DNA of 64,000 bases from Amaurobius ferox (lineage: Eukaryota; Arthropoda; Arachnida; Araneae; Amaurobiidae), in contig OX578152.1 of the NCBI GenBank assembly GCA_951213105.1, positions 75,944,680-76,008,679 on the forward strand, read 5' to 3'. The position numbers and the translations under genes are program-made. Shown here one piece after another: positions 1-12,700 of this stretch (the first letter of the stretch is position 1; each line of letters opens with the position of its first letter). The notes beneath the pieces are model-generated. The model had not been told where the DNA came from and searched no databases. It saw nothing but the letters and a program-made list of their open reading frames with translations.

Positions 1-1159
1 AGCGATGTCATTCTTGAATGTAATCAGGTTTGCGCGCAGTTTTTCATCTCTGTTTTCAAGGAAATCTAGTACTGAGTCAAATAGATTGTAAAAACGATTC
101 AGACATGTACCTTTTGAGAGCCAACGAACTTCTGTGTGCAGCAGTAAGAGATAATAATCTTCATCATTTTCACTACAAAGTTGGCCAAACAGTCTGTCAC
201 TCAATGAATTGCTTCTAATTTTATTGACTGCTCTAATAATGTAATCAAGCGACGTATGCAGGCGTTCATTCAGATTTTTTGCAACCAAATGCTGATGGTG
301 AATAACACAGTGTACAGCGAGTACATTTGGTATTGCTTGTTTCAAATGCGCTATGAAACCCTTATGACACCCCCGTCATTGCTGGAGCACCATCAGCAGC
401 AGCTGATAAAATATTATGAAAAGGAATTTCTTTCTCTTAAAAAAACTTGTTCATGGTATTAAATATCGGTTCTCCCTTTGTATCGGTTTCCAATTTTTTA
501 CCAAATAATAACTCTTGACAAATTTTTTCTTCATTTATGAATCGTACGTATGATAAGAGTAGTGTTTCGTTATTTGGTAGAGTTGATTCATCGAGTTGAA
601 TGAAAAATTTGCAAGTCTTCAAGTAATCGCATAATGATATTTCAACGTTTTTAGCCATTTCATCTATTCTTCTTTGCACTGAATTATTACTCAGAGGTAT
701 TTTCCTGATGATATCTGATGGTGCATTATGATGAAGAACAGCTTTTATTACTTCTTTGACTGCCGGCAAGATTAATTCCTCGCCAATTGTGTGTGGTTTT
801 CCCGATTTTGCGATTAACAATGAAATATTATATGAAGCTCATATAATATTTCATTGTTAATCGCAAAAGTCCATGATCTTCTTGTTTAGAAGATGACGCA
901 AAAAGGTTGAATATAGTTGGCTGTTTTAAATATTTCTTTTCCAGTCCTTGAAAATAGGATAATTCTTTGTCCTTTTCATCAGCATGCATTTTATTCAAAT
1001 GCTCTTGTAACCTAGAAGGCTTCATGGCTTCATTTGAAAAAACTTTTTCACAAATTAAACACACTGGTAATGATTGGTTCGTAGGAGAGTGCGTAAATCC
1101 ATATTTCATATATACTCAATACTGTACTGCCGGCATTTCCTCTTAGTAGCTTCAGACAT
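1..1159 (-). pseudogene. hAT-type transposase with BED zinc finger, broken and cut by the window edge
   Basis: Reads leftwards from an ATG at 1159. The first ~90 residues hold a BED/C2H2 finger: a CLIC pair, then the KPSRLQEH stretch and the second histidine about six residues on. This is followed by the IAKSGKPHTIGEELILPAV block and the FFIQLDES motif, where hAT transposases carry their first catalytic aspartate. These are family hallmarks of ZBED5/SCAND3-like proteins, which are hAT transposases or genes derived from them. The frame is broken several times: a short TA-rich insertion just before 1109, a 30-bp inverted duplication at 806-868, a shift near 375 and another near 110. Recognisable homology nevertheless continues to base 1. 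The 3' end lies outside the window and no terminal inverted repeat was identified. It sits inside what should be intron 8 of ELP1, in the same orientation. The family call is firm; the copy is clearly not functional. Confidence 0.85.
806..868. repeat. perfect 30-bp inverted duplication (3-nt loop)
   Basis: Bases 806-835 are the exact reverse complement of 839-868, with AGC between. One arm encodes transposase residues just before IAKSGKP; the other is an inverted extra copy that interrupts the frame. This looks like a template-switch (snap-back) mutation inside the hAT pseudogene, or a library foldback artefact. Confidence 0.95.
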
Positions 1160-3644
1160 GTTGTAAGTAAAAGAACATTTGCCACGGTTATAATAAAAAA
1201 CTTTTCAACAGATTTATAGATATAATAAAATGGCTAATGACTTCTATCACGTATCACTCCTCTCAAATAAGAGTTATTTCATGTGCGGTGGCACCATCTA
1301 CTATTTTCTATAAAAACTAAAACGTCTTATTGGTGAATTATATTCAATAGCGTTAATTTCGATTGAACACATTAAAACCTTTTTTTAAAATGTTTAAATG
1401 CTTCAAAAAATATGAATTATATCTGCAAATGAGATAAAAATGATCAGAACTGCTTCCATAATAAAATTATTAGCTAAAAGCATAGTAAATGTGCTTATTT
1501 TTTTTGTTAAATTTTATCTCTTATTTTTTTTTGTCAATAATTTATATTAAAGCATTGACATCAATTAAAATAAATTAAAAGTTTTAATTTCAGTTTTATT
1601 TAGATTAAATTTCATTTAGTCAATTCATTTAATTTCTGTATTGACTTACTGTTACTTTATTCCGTTAAGATTTTTTTTCAAGGAGTCAGAGTCTGTTTCG
1701 GAAACCCAGAGGTTGGGACAGATTGTTATGAATGCTTTTTACTAACAATTATAATACAATATACCATTATAAAAACTAAATTTATGCACAGTTATATGTA
1801 CATAAAACATATATTGTTTCAAGTTATGTCCATTAGTCTTCATTTGCACCAGCAAATACACTTCTAATGACTAAATTATCCTTTTTACATCTAGTCATAC
1901 AAAGAACATCAACTGGATTATTATGAATGCTATTTACTAACAATTATACAATATAAAATTTGAATCTATTCAATAATAATAATTACTTACAGGACAAATT
2001 AACGCAAAATACAAGACAACCATCAACAGATCGAGATCCACATGAAAAAGCATGTAGCGTCGATTCAGATCATGACCAATCAGACTGCGTCTTTGAAAGA
2101 ACATGAATATCTAATGAAATGTCTTGAAATTTTAGGACACTATGAGCAGAGGCTTCTGTTACTTACCAACTTGCAAAGACTTGTCACCGATAATACTAAA
2201 ACTGAATTAGGTATATGTATACCTAATGCTAATTTAATTTTTTTAATGCTTATTTGTGCAATAACAATAAGATGAAAATTTCAGAGATTGGTAAAATATT
2301 TTTTCATGAAAACAGTATTTTACCTATCTCTAAAGTATCGAAGTGTTTTATTCACAGACTCCCTCTTGAATGCCTTTACGCCCCCCCATTTGCCTTTGGG
2401 CCCGCTACCATCCCTATGGAAGACTCCAGGGTCCATTGGGAGGCGGTACCGCCCCCGTTGGGAACCTCTGGTGTAAGGTATCTATTTGAACATCCGGGGC
2501 ATTGCCACCTAATACAGAGCAGAACCCTTTTCCCGACCATCCAATCTACTGCTCTAAGTCTTCGGACGAGTCGGGTGGTCTGGGCTTTCGACAGAGCAGA
2601 ACCCAGGGGAGATTACATCCAGAGGGACTATATCCTCTTTCTCTTGCCACCAACCTCTCAGGATTTTTGGACCCACAGACTTAACATGCCATTTTAAGCA
2701 TAAACAAGGGGATAGTTTGGGCAGAGACAATGTTAAAATATGCCAGTGAATCTTAAATACATTTCACCAGGGGTTCTTTCTCATGGAACCAAACCATAAG
2801 GTGTGAACACTTAATTTGGTAAATGCTCAGCAGCAGAATGTTTCTGGCTCATCTGATAGAAATTGAGGATTAGAAAAAAAAATATCTGCAGCTTGCACAT
2901 TGTCTTAGTGTCTGTATTTCATAAGTTGTTTCAAAAATTAGTCTTTTTTCATGCCCCTCCCTCCCAAATATTACATATTTTTGATTATTATTTTAATGAT
3001 TATTTAAATTACATTTATAAAAATGAAAAGTAAATTAATATTTAATTAAAATTAACTAGAGATGCACATATATCAAATTTTAATTTATGCTGCTGAAATG
3101 AATATATTTTTAAGTACTGATTTGTTTTAATTATATTATTAAGAAAATAACCCTTTATTTCATTAATATTATATTTGAGAAATAGTTTTAAATATCAGGG
3201 GAGATTCAAAAGATTACTATGAAAACTAAATAAATTTTCAGAAAAATTATATTCCATATTTTCAGTTCAATCAGTATACAGACATATTACTGTAAAAAAT
3301 GGAGGAAAACCAGCTACAAATACATATTATACTTATTTATAAAATTGAAACCACTTACAAAGTAAATTATAAATATTCACTTCACAATTATAATACATCA
3401 AAAAAGGCAGTTTTTCTAACAAAAAACAATAAAAAATTTTTTTAACTATAAATAAACTGAAAGAACACAGAAGGTAGAGGAGTGCCTGTGATGGGATAGC
3501 ACTGAAAATTAAATTTTAAATTTGATATGTATTAGCAATTTTGAAACTCATGAACAGTGAATAAATTTCTATAATCTTAAGATTCTTCATGTTTGTTTTT
3601 AATTTTGATATATTTAATGAGTTACAGAAATAAAAATATCTTAC
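1160..3644. other. ELP1 intron 8 (part) / no gene recognised
   Basis: AT-rich DNA to the left of the last recognised ELP1 exon. It contains a diverged SINE fragment at 2470-2692. No ELP1 exon 9 was found here on the minus strand. A short plus-strand stretch after a TTACAG at about 1990 is open for some 38 codons but matches nothing I recognise. Confidence 0.5.
2470..2692 (-). mobile_element. diverged 3' part of the 5S-derived SINE family
   Basis: Shares the order GGTGTAAGG, GCCACCTAAT, CCACCAACCTCTC and GGACCCACA with the cleaner copy at 22043-22241, in the same (reverse) orientation. It carries an internal extra segment of about 90 bp. The 5S-like head is absent. Confidence 0.7.
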
Positions 3645-3768
3645 TTTATGAGTGTTTGGCTTGAAAGGTAAAGCAAATTCTCCATGCTGTAATCCATTTT
3701 TCTCAAAAAATATGATTTTGTGTTTGTTGGCATCTTGCTGACTACAGCAAATAAAATTACCTAATGGC
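3645..3768 (-). CDS. ELP1: ELP1 exon 8
   Basis: 124 bp beginning after TTACAG, encoding [18 protein letters not shown], then [17 protein letters not shown]. It ends in phase 0 before GTAAGA. A second AG lies eight bases inside the exon. This is the last ELP1 exon found in the window. Confidence 0.92.
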
Positions 3769-6700
3769 CTGTAATAATAATAATAAAAAAAATAGTTAAA
3801 TTTAAGGTTATGAATGCAGATATAAATAAAGTAGAACTTTTTAATTTGAATTCAAAGGGACAAGTGTATACTAATAAAGTAAAAGTACAAACAATAATAA
3901 ATAATAATAAAATAATAAAGTAAAAGTATAAACAATAATAAATAATAATAAAATAATAAAGTAAAAGTATAAACAATAATAAATAATAATAAAACAATAA
4001 AGTAAAAGTGTAAGTACAAAACCAGTTCACAGCAGCTGTTATCTGTAATGGAAGTGTAATCCTAACTTTGGGAACACTATAGACAGACTCTGTGAGTATA
4101 TATTTATGTATTGTTTAATGCAATAAAATAAATACATCTCAATTCAATTAATTCAGGTAAACAGTTTGCAATAAAAGTTATGCACTGCTGATATTAGACT
4201 TTAAAGTTTTTAATTTAATTTACCAGACAGGTCTGACTTTTAATAATTACTGAAAAATCCAGGTTTTTATGTTTTCCATATAAATTGGCACACACCTGAT
4301 TTATCTTATTCTCAAATAAAATAATTAAAGAAATTAGAAAAGGTAAGAGAAAGTACTTAACTCCAACATACAGTCTCTTCTAATCCCTCTTTGATTTCAC
4401 CAGTAAACTGAAGGACTGCCTCGTTACTCCAGATACGAAGTTGACGATAACCTGTTAAAAACAAAGAATACAAAAAAAAAAATTCTTATGCATTCAGAGT
4501 GAAACAAAACATTCAAATTATGAGAAAAACAACATTAAGCTTAATCTGAAACTTTACCAAGGAATCATATAAACAATATGTTTCAATTAACCAAGTAATT
4601 CAAGGCATTGATTTTCCAAATGATTATTCTAAATAACAAGCAGAAAGAGATCTACCTCGCAAGGTCTCAAAGACGAGGTTTAGTGAAGTGCCCAGGAGTG
4701 AACGAATTCTCCCTTCAAACTTCAAGCGAAAAGGAAATAGAATAAAGAAAGTGAGTTTCATAATTTGAGAGTTTACATCTAGAATATGCTTGAAGGGGCG
4801 AAAAGACTAAAGTCGGGCCCTTCTCCAAGTCTTCAGAAAGGAAAAACTAGGACCCCAAGTAGGCACCTAGTGAGAAAAGATAAGGGGGGTAGAGGGGTGC
4901 AGGGCCTTGAGCTAGAGAAACAGGAGTGAAATGGTGAGATGAAATGGGTAAAAAGAGGGGGGGGGGGGGAGGCTCACTGTATAGCCACAAGTTTATAAAT
5001 GCTAGGGAGGGATACATGCTAGGGAGGGATACAGTTATAGCTAGACGTCTATAACTAAAAATTTAGAGCAGTTATAAAACTATGCTAGACCCCCCCCCAC
5101 ACACACACACACATACACACTTATGAGGGCAGAGTAATGTAGTGCTCAAGTACCCTGCAATGCTTTGTCCCCTGGGGTTCCTTCAGTTGTATTACGGGAC
5201 ACTGTCGAGCGTGGGATTATTAAGAGATCTACCTAACCATGATTATGTAGCAACTAGGGATGGAAATAATGGGATACTGGTCCAAAAACTAAAATCCAAA
5301 GCACAGAATTAATCTATTATTTTAATCTATTAAACAACACTTTTCAGTTCAGTAAGTATGTCAGCAATGATATAGTGAGAATGTCATCCATTTTATTTAA
5401 CAAGACCACCAGAACAGTATTTAAATTTTCAAAAATTGCCTGGCATTATCCTTATTCAAATTCAAATTAAAAATTTATTTTAAAAGTGTCTATGATATTT
5501 TCCCAACTATTTAGTCTGGCATAATAATGGATGAATTGAATAATCAAAAGATGCTCTATGCTGAATATTGTTTTATTTAATTTTGAGACTGGTTGCAAAA
5601 AATGGTGATATAGAACCATAATGCAACAGAAACATTTTTCATTGAAAAAAATTACTTAGAATGGTTTTATTCACATGGCAAAAGTAATATTTGACTTCGA
5701 TAAATATACCTTTTTTTTATATAATAAAACTTAGGTGAAATGCATTTATTAACTTATAAATTAAGCAATTCATTTAATATTAGAAAATTTTCATTTTACA
5801 GTATATATGTCAAAGTATGCACACATATTTAAGGTAAAACAATAAATTTTTATATATTTTTATTCCTTAATTTAAGGGATATTATTTCAGACAGGTCACC
5901 ATTTTTATGAGTACAATCAGTATTATAGCAGCTATTTTTGAAATTGTTAAGTTACATGATCATTGAGTTATAAATAATCCCTTTTATGCATAATTATGTC
6001 AAATTTTGTGATATGCTGCCATGCTTAAAAAATATAAAATTTTAAATAAATTTTGAAGTTTTCGCCTGAATTTCAAAAAATTCTATCAAGTTCCAGAATT
6101 TTCATTAACAAAGTCGGATATAGAGTTTGATGAAAAGCCATTAATATTTATGGCAGTTATCGTATACACAAAAAATTGAACATAGACAGATAAACAGGCA
6201 GACAGATGACAGACGGACATCACTATAAAAATAATCAAAACATGTTCAGGAGGTCCAAAAATATATATTGTCATGGAAATTTAAAATTTTCATGAAAACA
6301 GTACTTTCTCTATATTCTATAGTATGAGAAAGTAAATATTGATGAAACAACAACTGAAGATTAAAAAATTGTAGCCCCATACCTTTAATAGGATGAATAC
6401 TAGAAGTAACAAAGTAGTCATTGTCTCCTCTCCAGCTGATTCGTGGTCTCCCATCATCATACAAAAGAGCAGGCTTAGGTTCCTTTAAAAGACATAATGG
6501 GTTTATTTCAAATAAATTTTCAAAATTTGAAATAACATAAAACTGTTCAGTAGATAAATATAGTGAGACCCATGGGCATCCTGCCCTATAAGTAATTAAA
6601 AAAAAAACAGTTAATTCATGGGATATGTCCCGTATAATTGTTACAATAGAATCAGGATTATGTATGAGGTAAACTGGCAATCACACAATTTCAATCTGAT

Positions 6701-9700
6701 TACTACTTCAATTCTGATATTTTGTTAATAAAAATGTCAGAAGATAATGCCATGTAAAAGTATCCTTAGAAAAAAAATACATTAGAATCCATGATAACAT
6801 CATTTATAATAAGTTAAATAAAATTGCATCTTAACTCATGCCATAAATATGCAACATAATCCATAGAAGTAAAGAGACTCTAACTCCATGGATCAATCAA
6901 TTCTAAATCATGATTCGTTCTAACTTTTACTTATACACTGACTAGTGTGTGCAATATACTCTATGCTTAAATCACTGACATCACATGCAAATGAGTGCCA
7001 TTTCCAAAAAATATTTTTTGCCATTATATCACGAAATAAAATTTTCCCAACATGGTCACCTATATTTTGGGAAAGAGCTCGATCTATAAAAGTTCTTCAA
7101 CTGCACAAAGTTTGTTTTTTTTAATGCAAGTTATAAGGTGATGAAAAATAATTTTTCATTAACGTCAATGAGACAAGAAATTTCTAAGTGGCCTCAAAAT
7201 GGCCTTGATCGATTATTTTTAAATCAAATGTTATTTGCTCATATAGTTTTTTATTCTACTTAGGGGGATGTACTCAAATTTTAACTACAACTTGCGGTTT
7301 GGCAGATTTTACTGTGGATGCTCTGCTCTTTATATTAGATATGCAACAGATACAAGGTGTTAATCTGATATCAATAATTGTTCCAATATCAGGATAGAAC
7401 CATAGTTTCTTTATATACTGATTATCAAAGATATGGCGAAATCTAAATTGCTGAGTCACTTCTTCATTGAGATGCTATATTAGTGCAAGTTTGATATTCT
7501 GTCCATTGGATTGAAGTTTGTGTTTACTATGGATTTGGGTGGGAATTTTGAACACATTTTAAAATTTTACTTAGAAGACACACCTGCTAATATTATATAG
7601 TGAAATCTTTATTAACAGACAACTCTAAAGATTTATTGAGTAAGTTAAGTTTAAAGTCAATGTGTAAAAATGTTTAAGTGTTATATGTTTTTCACCTATC
7701 TACTTTATTTAACACCATTAATCTTAATTTTCTAGTAAACTTTTGTTATGATATTTTACTTATTTTTTTACAAAAATGCTGTTTTGCATGAATTTTTCTA
7801 CTCCTTTTTATATCCATACCACTGTTTTAGAAGTGTAAATAAATAAAATGTTTCTTTCTTTGAATTTATATAATTTTATAGAAGTTATGTTATTAAGTTA
7901 AACAGTAACATTTACACATTTCTACTTATAATGGTATCGATTCTATCTTTCGTACTATATGACCTACTTGGTTATGATTTTTGAAAATAATTTACTGGTG
8001 GGCATGATAAAAAAAATAATTAAACTCTTGAAAAGATATTTAATATAAAATATATCTCTTTTTTCTTTCTGGAGAATATAGCAAGAGTCAGAATTTAATT
8101 GAATTTGTTTTTCTCCCTATATTAAACAATTTTTATTTAAAAAACAACCTAACATATTTTGCTGAAATTTTTTTTTATATATTTTATGGAATAATTTAAA
8201 TATTTCCTAAAACATTTGAAGCAATTTGTGAATTTTAAATTCGCTTAAAAAATGTTTGAAAAATTAGGTCCCATAGGGTTCAATGTATTTCAATTTTTCA
8301 ACCCAGGTTTCAATCCAAAACTAATTGGGTGATATTATTTATTTATATTCCCATAGATCCCACAGACCGTCTGAAAAACATACTAAAATTTCATTTTGAT
8401 AAAGTCATTTTTACGGAAGTTATCGTGCTAAAAGACAGACAGACAGAATGAACAAAGTCATAAACACTTTTCAACTATGTTGTAAAGTGTTAAAAAATGT
8501 AGAACTAGATAGAATTTTTTTAAATTTGAATGAAAATTTTGAAAATCATTCAAAATTTCATATTTTCTTAACATGGTAGCATAGGACAAAATTTGGCATA
8601 ATCATGCATAAATCATCAGAGCTCAATGATCATGAAACCTAATAGTTTCAATTTTTGTAGCGAAAAATAGCCATGATACATCATTAACCCCCTCGAGGGG
8701 GGATGGGTGGGGGCAAGATATGTGAGGGGGTACATTATCAAACTTGGTATTAACGAAAATGTGTTTTTTAAGCCCTTTCAAATGAAAGGCAACATGCTAT
8801 AAATTTGATTAGTTGAGCATAGAATTTTCAAAATTTTTCTTGTAAAATTTGAAAAACAAAACAAAACAAAGTCCATTTATACATTGATTCTAGTATAAGA
8901 AAGTTGAATACATCTACACTCCAGTTAATTTTATTCTAATTTCCGTATTATGCTTACATTTTAAATATCTGACAAACTTTAAAGCACTTGAAAACAAGAT
9001 TTTATCATTTTGCTTAATGCAATTTATCACAATTGCCTGCATTAACAGTAGAATAGAAGAAAATCATTTAATTTGTTAGAAAATTCATAAATGGAGATCA
9101 TAGGACCAGTGTTAGAAATTAAAAAAATTGAGCTAGGCGTCATTTGACGCCTATAGTTTTGACTCTAGGTGCCAAATAGACATGGCTACTTGCCATTTTG
9201 ACATCTCTAACAATAACAACTATTTTTTAAATGTCCATTTATGTTAAAGATTTAAACAAAGAATAATTCAGATTTTTGTATTAAAAATTGTTTTAAATTT
9301 TCTTAAAATTTAAAATAAACAGATAAAGAAACCGAAAAGAAAATAAATAGAAAAAATTGCTAATTTGTTATTACTTGGCAAAAAGGATATAAAAAAACAA
9401 AAAATTAACAAAAAAACTTCTATTTAACAATTTTAAATTATGGTCATCTTATACAATCATTGTCCAATACCCCTTCATTTCATGCTTGAAACTTAATTTT
9501 CCTGAGTTAAAATAACAATTAATATAAAAGTTTTAGTTAATAAAAACAGATTGCAAATATGGAAAATATGTGATAATAAAACAGGATAAGCCGAGAATCA
9601 CGTATAAATGCACATTTTAGTGACATTTCCATACAATCTTTCTCATATTATTTACAAATATAAGAATAAAACACATTTAAAATTAAAATATTATAAAGGT

Positions 9701-12700
9701 ACTTGGGCGAAATTTAGTAATTTTTTGTGGCCAATTTCATCAAAGTATGGAATTTCATTTTAAAATCTGTTTACTGTATTCATCTTAAAAGTTTAAAAAA
9801 AAAAGGAGGGGGGGGGGGGGGGGGAGAATTTGTATATTTGTCTGGAGATCGGCAGTCAATGCAAATATTGGAGCTTCATGAAGAAATGCAGAGTTGGCAG
9901 CTAGGGTTCAGTATTTACAAGTCAATAATAAGTTTCCGTTTTATAGTTGCTACACTTTTTCTTTTTTCTTTGACAAAATATAAATCATACCCTTAAAACT
10001 TATCTACACCCTTTGGGTGGCCGGCCGTCCATACAGTTACCTTACACCTTTCTGGTAGGTCGGACGGTCTGGGTCTCAACAACACCCTTTGGGTGAGCTA
10101 GACAGCCTGGGTATAATAAAAAAAAGTATGAATGACATTAATTTCAAGGATTGATATAAAAAATGTATAGATGTTAACCTACCAGAAAGAAAGATAGGAA
10201 CATATTGCATGAGGAAAAATCGTGGACTAATACCGTTTTCCCCCATACTGCTGCAAAATAGCCTTCTATTTCACTAATAATACGTTTGAAAAATAGTTTT
10301 CCTATATAATATACAAAATAATTACAAATGTTTTAAACGATGCAAATAAATTGCAACAGTGGAAAAATATTTTCAAAATAAAACGAAATATAGAGGATCG
10401 TGCACAAATGCCGTTTATCGCAATACTTCTGCAAAATAGCCTTTCATGTCATTAAAAATACGCTTGAAAAATAGTTTTTCTACATAATATAGTATATACG
10501 AAATAATTACTAACGTTTTAGACGATGCAAACAGATTGCAGAAGTGGAAAAATATGTTCACAATAAAACAAAATATAAAGAAGATCGCGGACATATGCCG
10601 CTTATCGCGGTACCCGGTACTCATGCAATATAGCTCTTCATTTCTTTAATAATACGTCTGAAAAATAATTTTTTTGTATATAACACGAAATAATCATAAA
10701 CATTTTAGTCGATGCAAATGTGTTTCTCCCACATTAATTAGAAACAGACGCAACACGTGGAAGCGGATTTTTAGATGAAAAAACAGAAAAACCTCGATCT
10801 TAAAATTCCTGACTTTGTGTCTCATTTCGGTGACCTACTTCCGATTTCATGACTTGTAGATACTCTTATGCATATGCAGATGAAAAATATGCAGATTTGC
10901 ATGCAATGAAATATAAATGTTATGGAAAAGAGAAATCGGACTACTATGGATCCAAATCGGATTCACGGAACAAGACTGAAAAAAGTAACAAGTACATAAA
11001 AATTGGAACACTTGGCAGCTATAAAAACGTCATTTTTAATGTCTGATAACAAAATATTAGCTAACCAAATTTGCAAGATGCTGACATGATTTAATCTGGA
11101 ACGCAGTGTGTTCTATAATAGTAAGCACTTAGAATGTAAAGACTCTGTAGGATCACTCCCTTTTTTTCCAAGTGGGACATGTAGATGTACGAGGGGATAA
11201 AGAGGCGGGGAGCAATAGAAATTTGTTAAATACCCGGAGTCTAAGACATCGGAATGTCTGAGTATAAAGAAAAACAAATTCTTCAGAAGTGCAATTTCAG
11301 GTCCTGAAGGGTGGGGGTGAGATGAAGTATAATAAAGCTCCCAATGTTGTCTTTCCCTGAATAGACAGAGGGGGATTTTACTGTCTGTGTACCACCTGCA
11401 AATTTATGACTGAGGGCGTGTATAAAATGCCACTTTTTTTTCGACCGCTGTTCAGTCTTCTACTAGGGATCGTAATTTAGTCAAAGGGAAAGGGAAGACT
11501 GATAATTAACAGTAGCATTGTTAGGCGTCAAATTTGACGACCAGATTGAAGAATCTAGTCGTCAAATTGAAATTTCTAGTCGCAAATTACGACTAACGAC
11601 CGCTAATTTCGAACACTGCATAGGACAAAACATTTCAATTACAGAAAACATAAATAATACAATTTAATTTTGATATAGCTGAAATAATAAAAAGAATATA
11701 TAATAATAGAATAAATAGAATATATAAGAATATATAATAAGAGAATATTAATAGAATATATAAGAATACATAAGAAACTAAATATTTACAATTTGTTTGA
11801 CATGAGCAGCATCTTTCCCTTCAGACCCATGAAACTGAGTTTCTTTAGAACCCCATCCAACAGTTATAGGTTTGCCTAGATAAGAACAAAATTAATGAAA
11901 TTCCAAAACAAAACATGTAAAACATTAAAAGTTTAAAATATTAAATATTTAAATATTGCAATTATAAATTATAGCTTAAATTGTGTGGTAGCCACTAGCC
12001 AGCTGACAAATAATTTTCATTTGGCTAGTGAAATTTTGTGTATCAGTAACTTTCTGCTATCAACCCGAGTGATGTCAAAGAGCAGTCATTAAAATTATAA
12101 AAATTGATCAAATGTGTGAAAATAGAACAAAAGTACAAAAGAATTATTTTTTTTAATATGTTAATGTTTATAAAATAATAATATAATATGTATAAAATAA
12201 CTTAACTAATATTAAATAATATAACTTAACTAATATTAAATAATATAATTTAAAAGTAATTCAAATTATCAAATTATTTCAAAATTTATTATTTTTTTAA
12301 TTACTTTATTAAGTGAGTATAACTTTTACAACTTGTATTATTGCATTTAAATGATAGTAGCTTGTGCTTAAATCAGTGACTGGTAATGAGTCATTGGCTA
12401 ATAAAAACATGGAGTTCATTAACCAATCAATACTATACTCAAGAATCATTATTTAAGCTATATTATAAATTATGTTAAGTTTGTTTTAATTAGCAAAGGT
12501 AACTTGGTGTTGCTTGTGATTTAAATACATAGAATACCCTGATTTTATGTCTTTCGGCACAGCATAAAAAATTGAATGATGCAGGAAAACATTCCAGGAA
12601 TCACATACTAAAAATATAAATACATGCAAGCTTACTACTATAATGCATACATTTAATAACAACAACAAATATATAGTAACATTTATATAAAAAAAAAGCA

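Larger units (their letters stand above)
6483..11789. other. ELP1 intron 5 (5.3 kb)
   Basis: Contains the repeat at 8124-8495, a G17 run at 9808-9824, a SINE stub at 10020-10081 and the tandem array at 10217-10740. A short perfect hairpin (TAGGCGTCA/TGACGCCTA) lies at 9134-9153. No coding region was supported; open frames here are short and unlike known proteins. Confidence 0.5.

Noticed and set aside
27..462. Plus-strand short frames at the window start
   Set aside because: Antisense to the hAT pseudogene, whose minus-strand reading is clearly homologous.
1983..2095. Plus-strand exon after TTACTTACAG encoding a D/H-rich stretch
   Set aside because: Acceptor-like start and about 38 open codons, but no donor logic, no family match and no partner exons.
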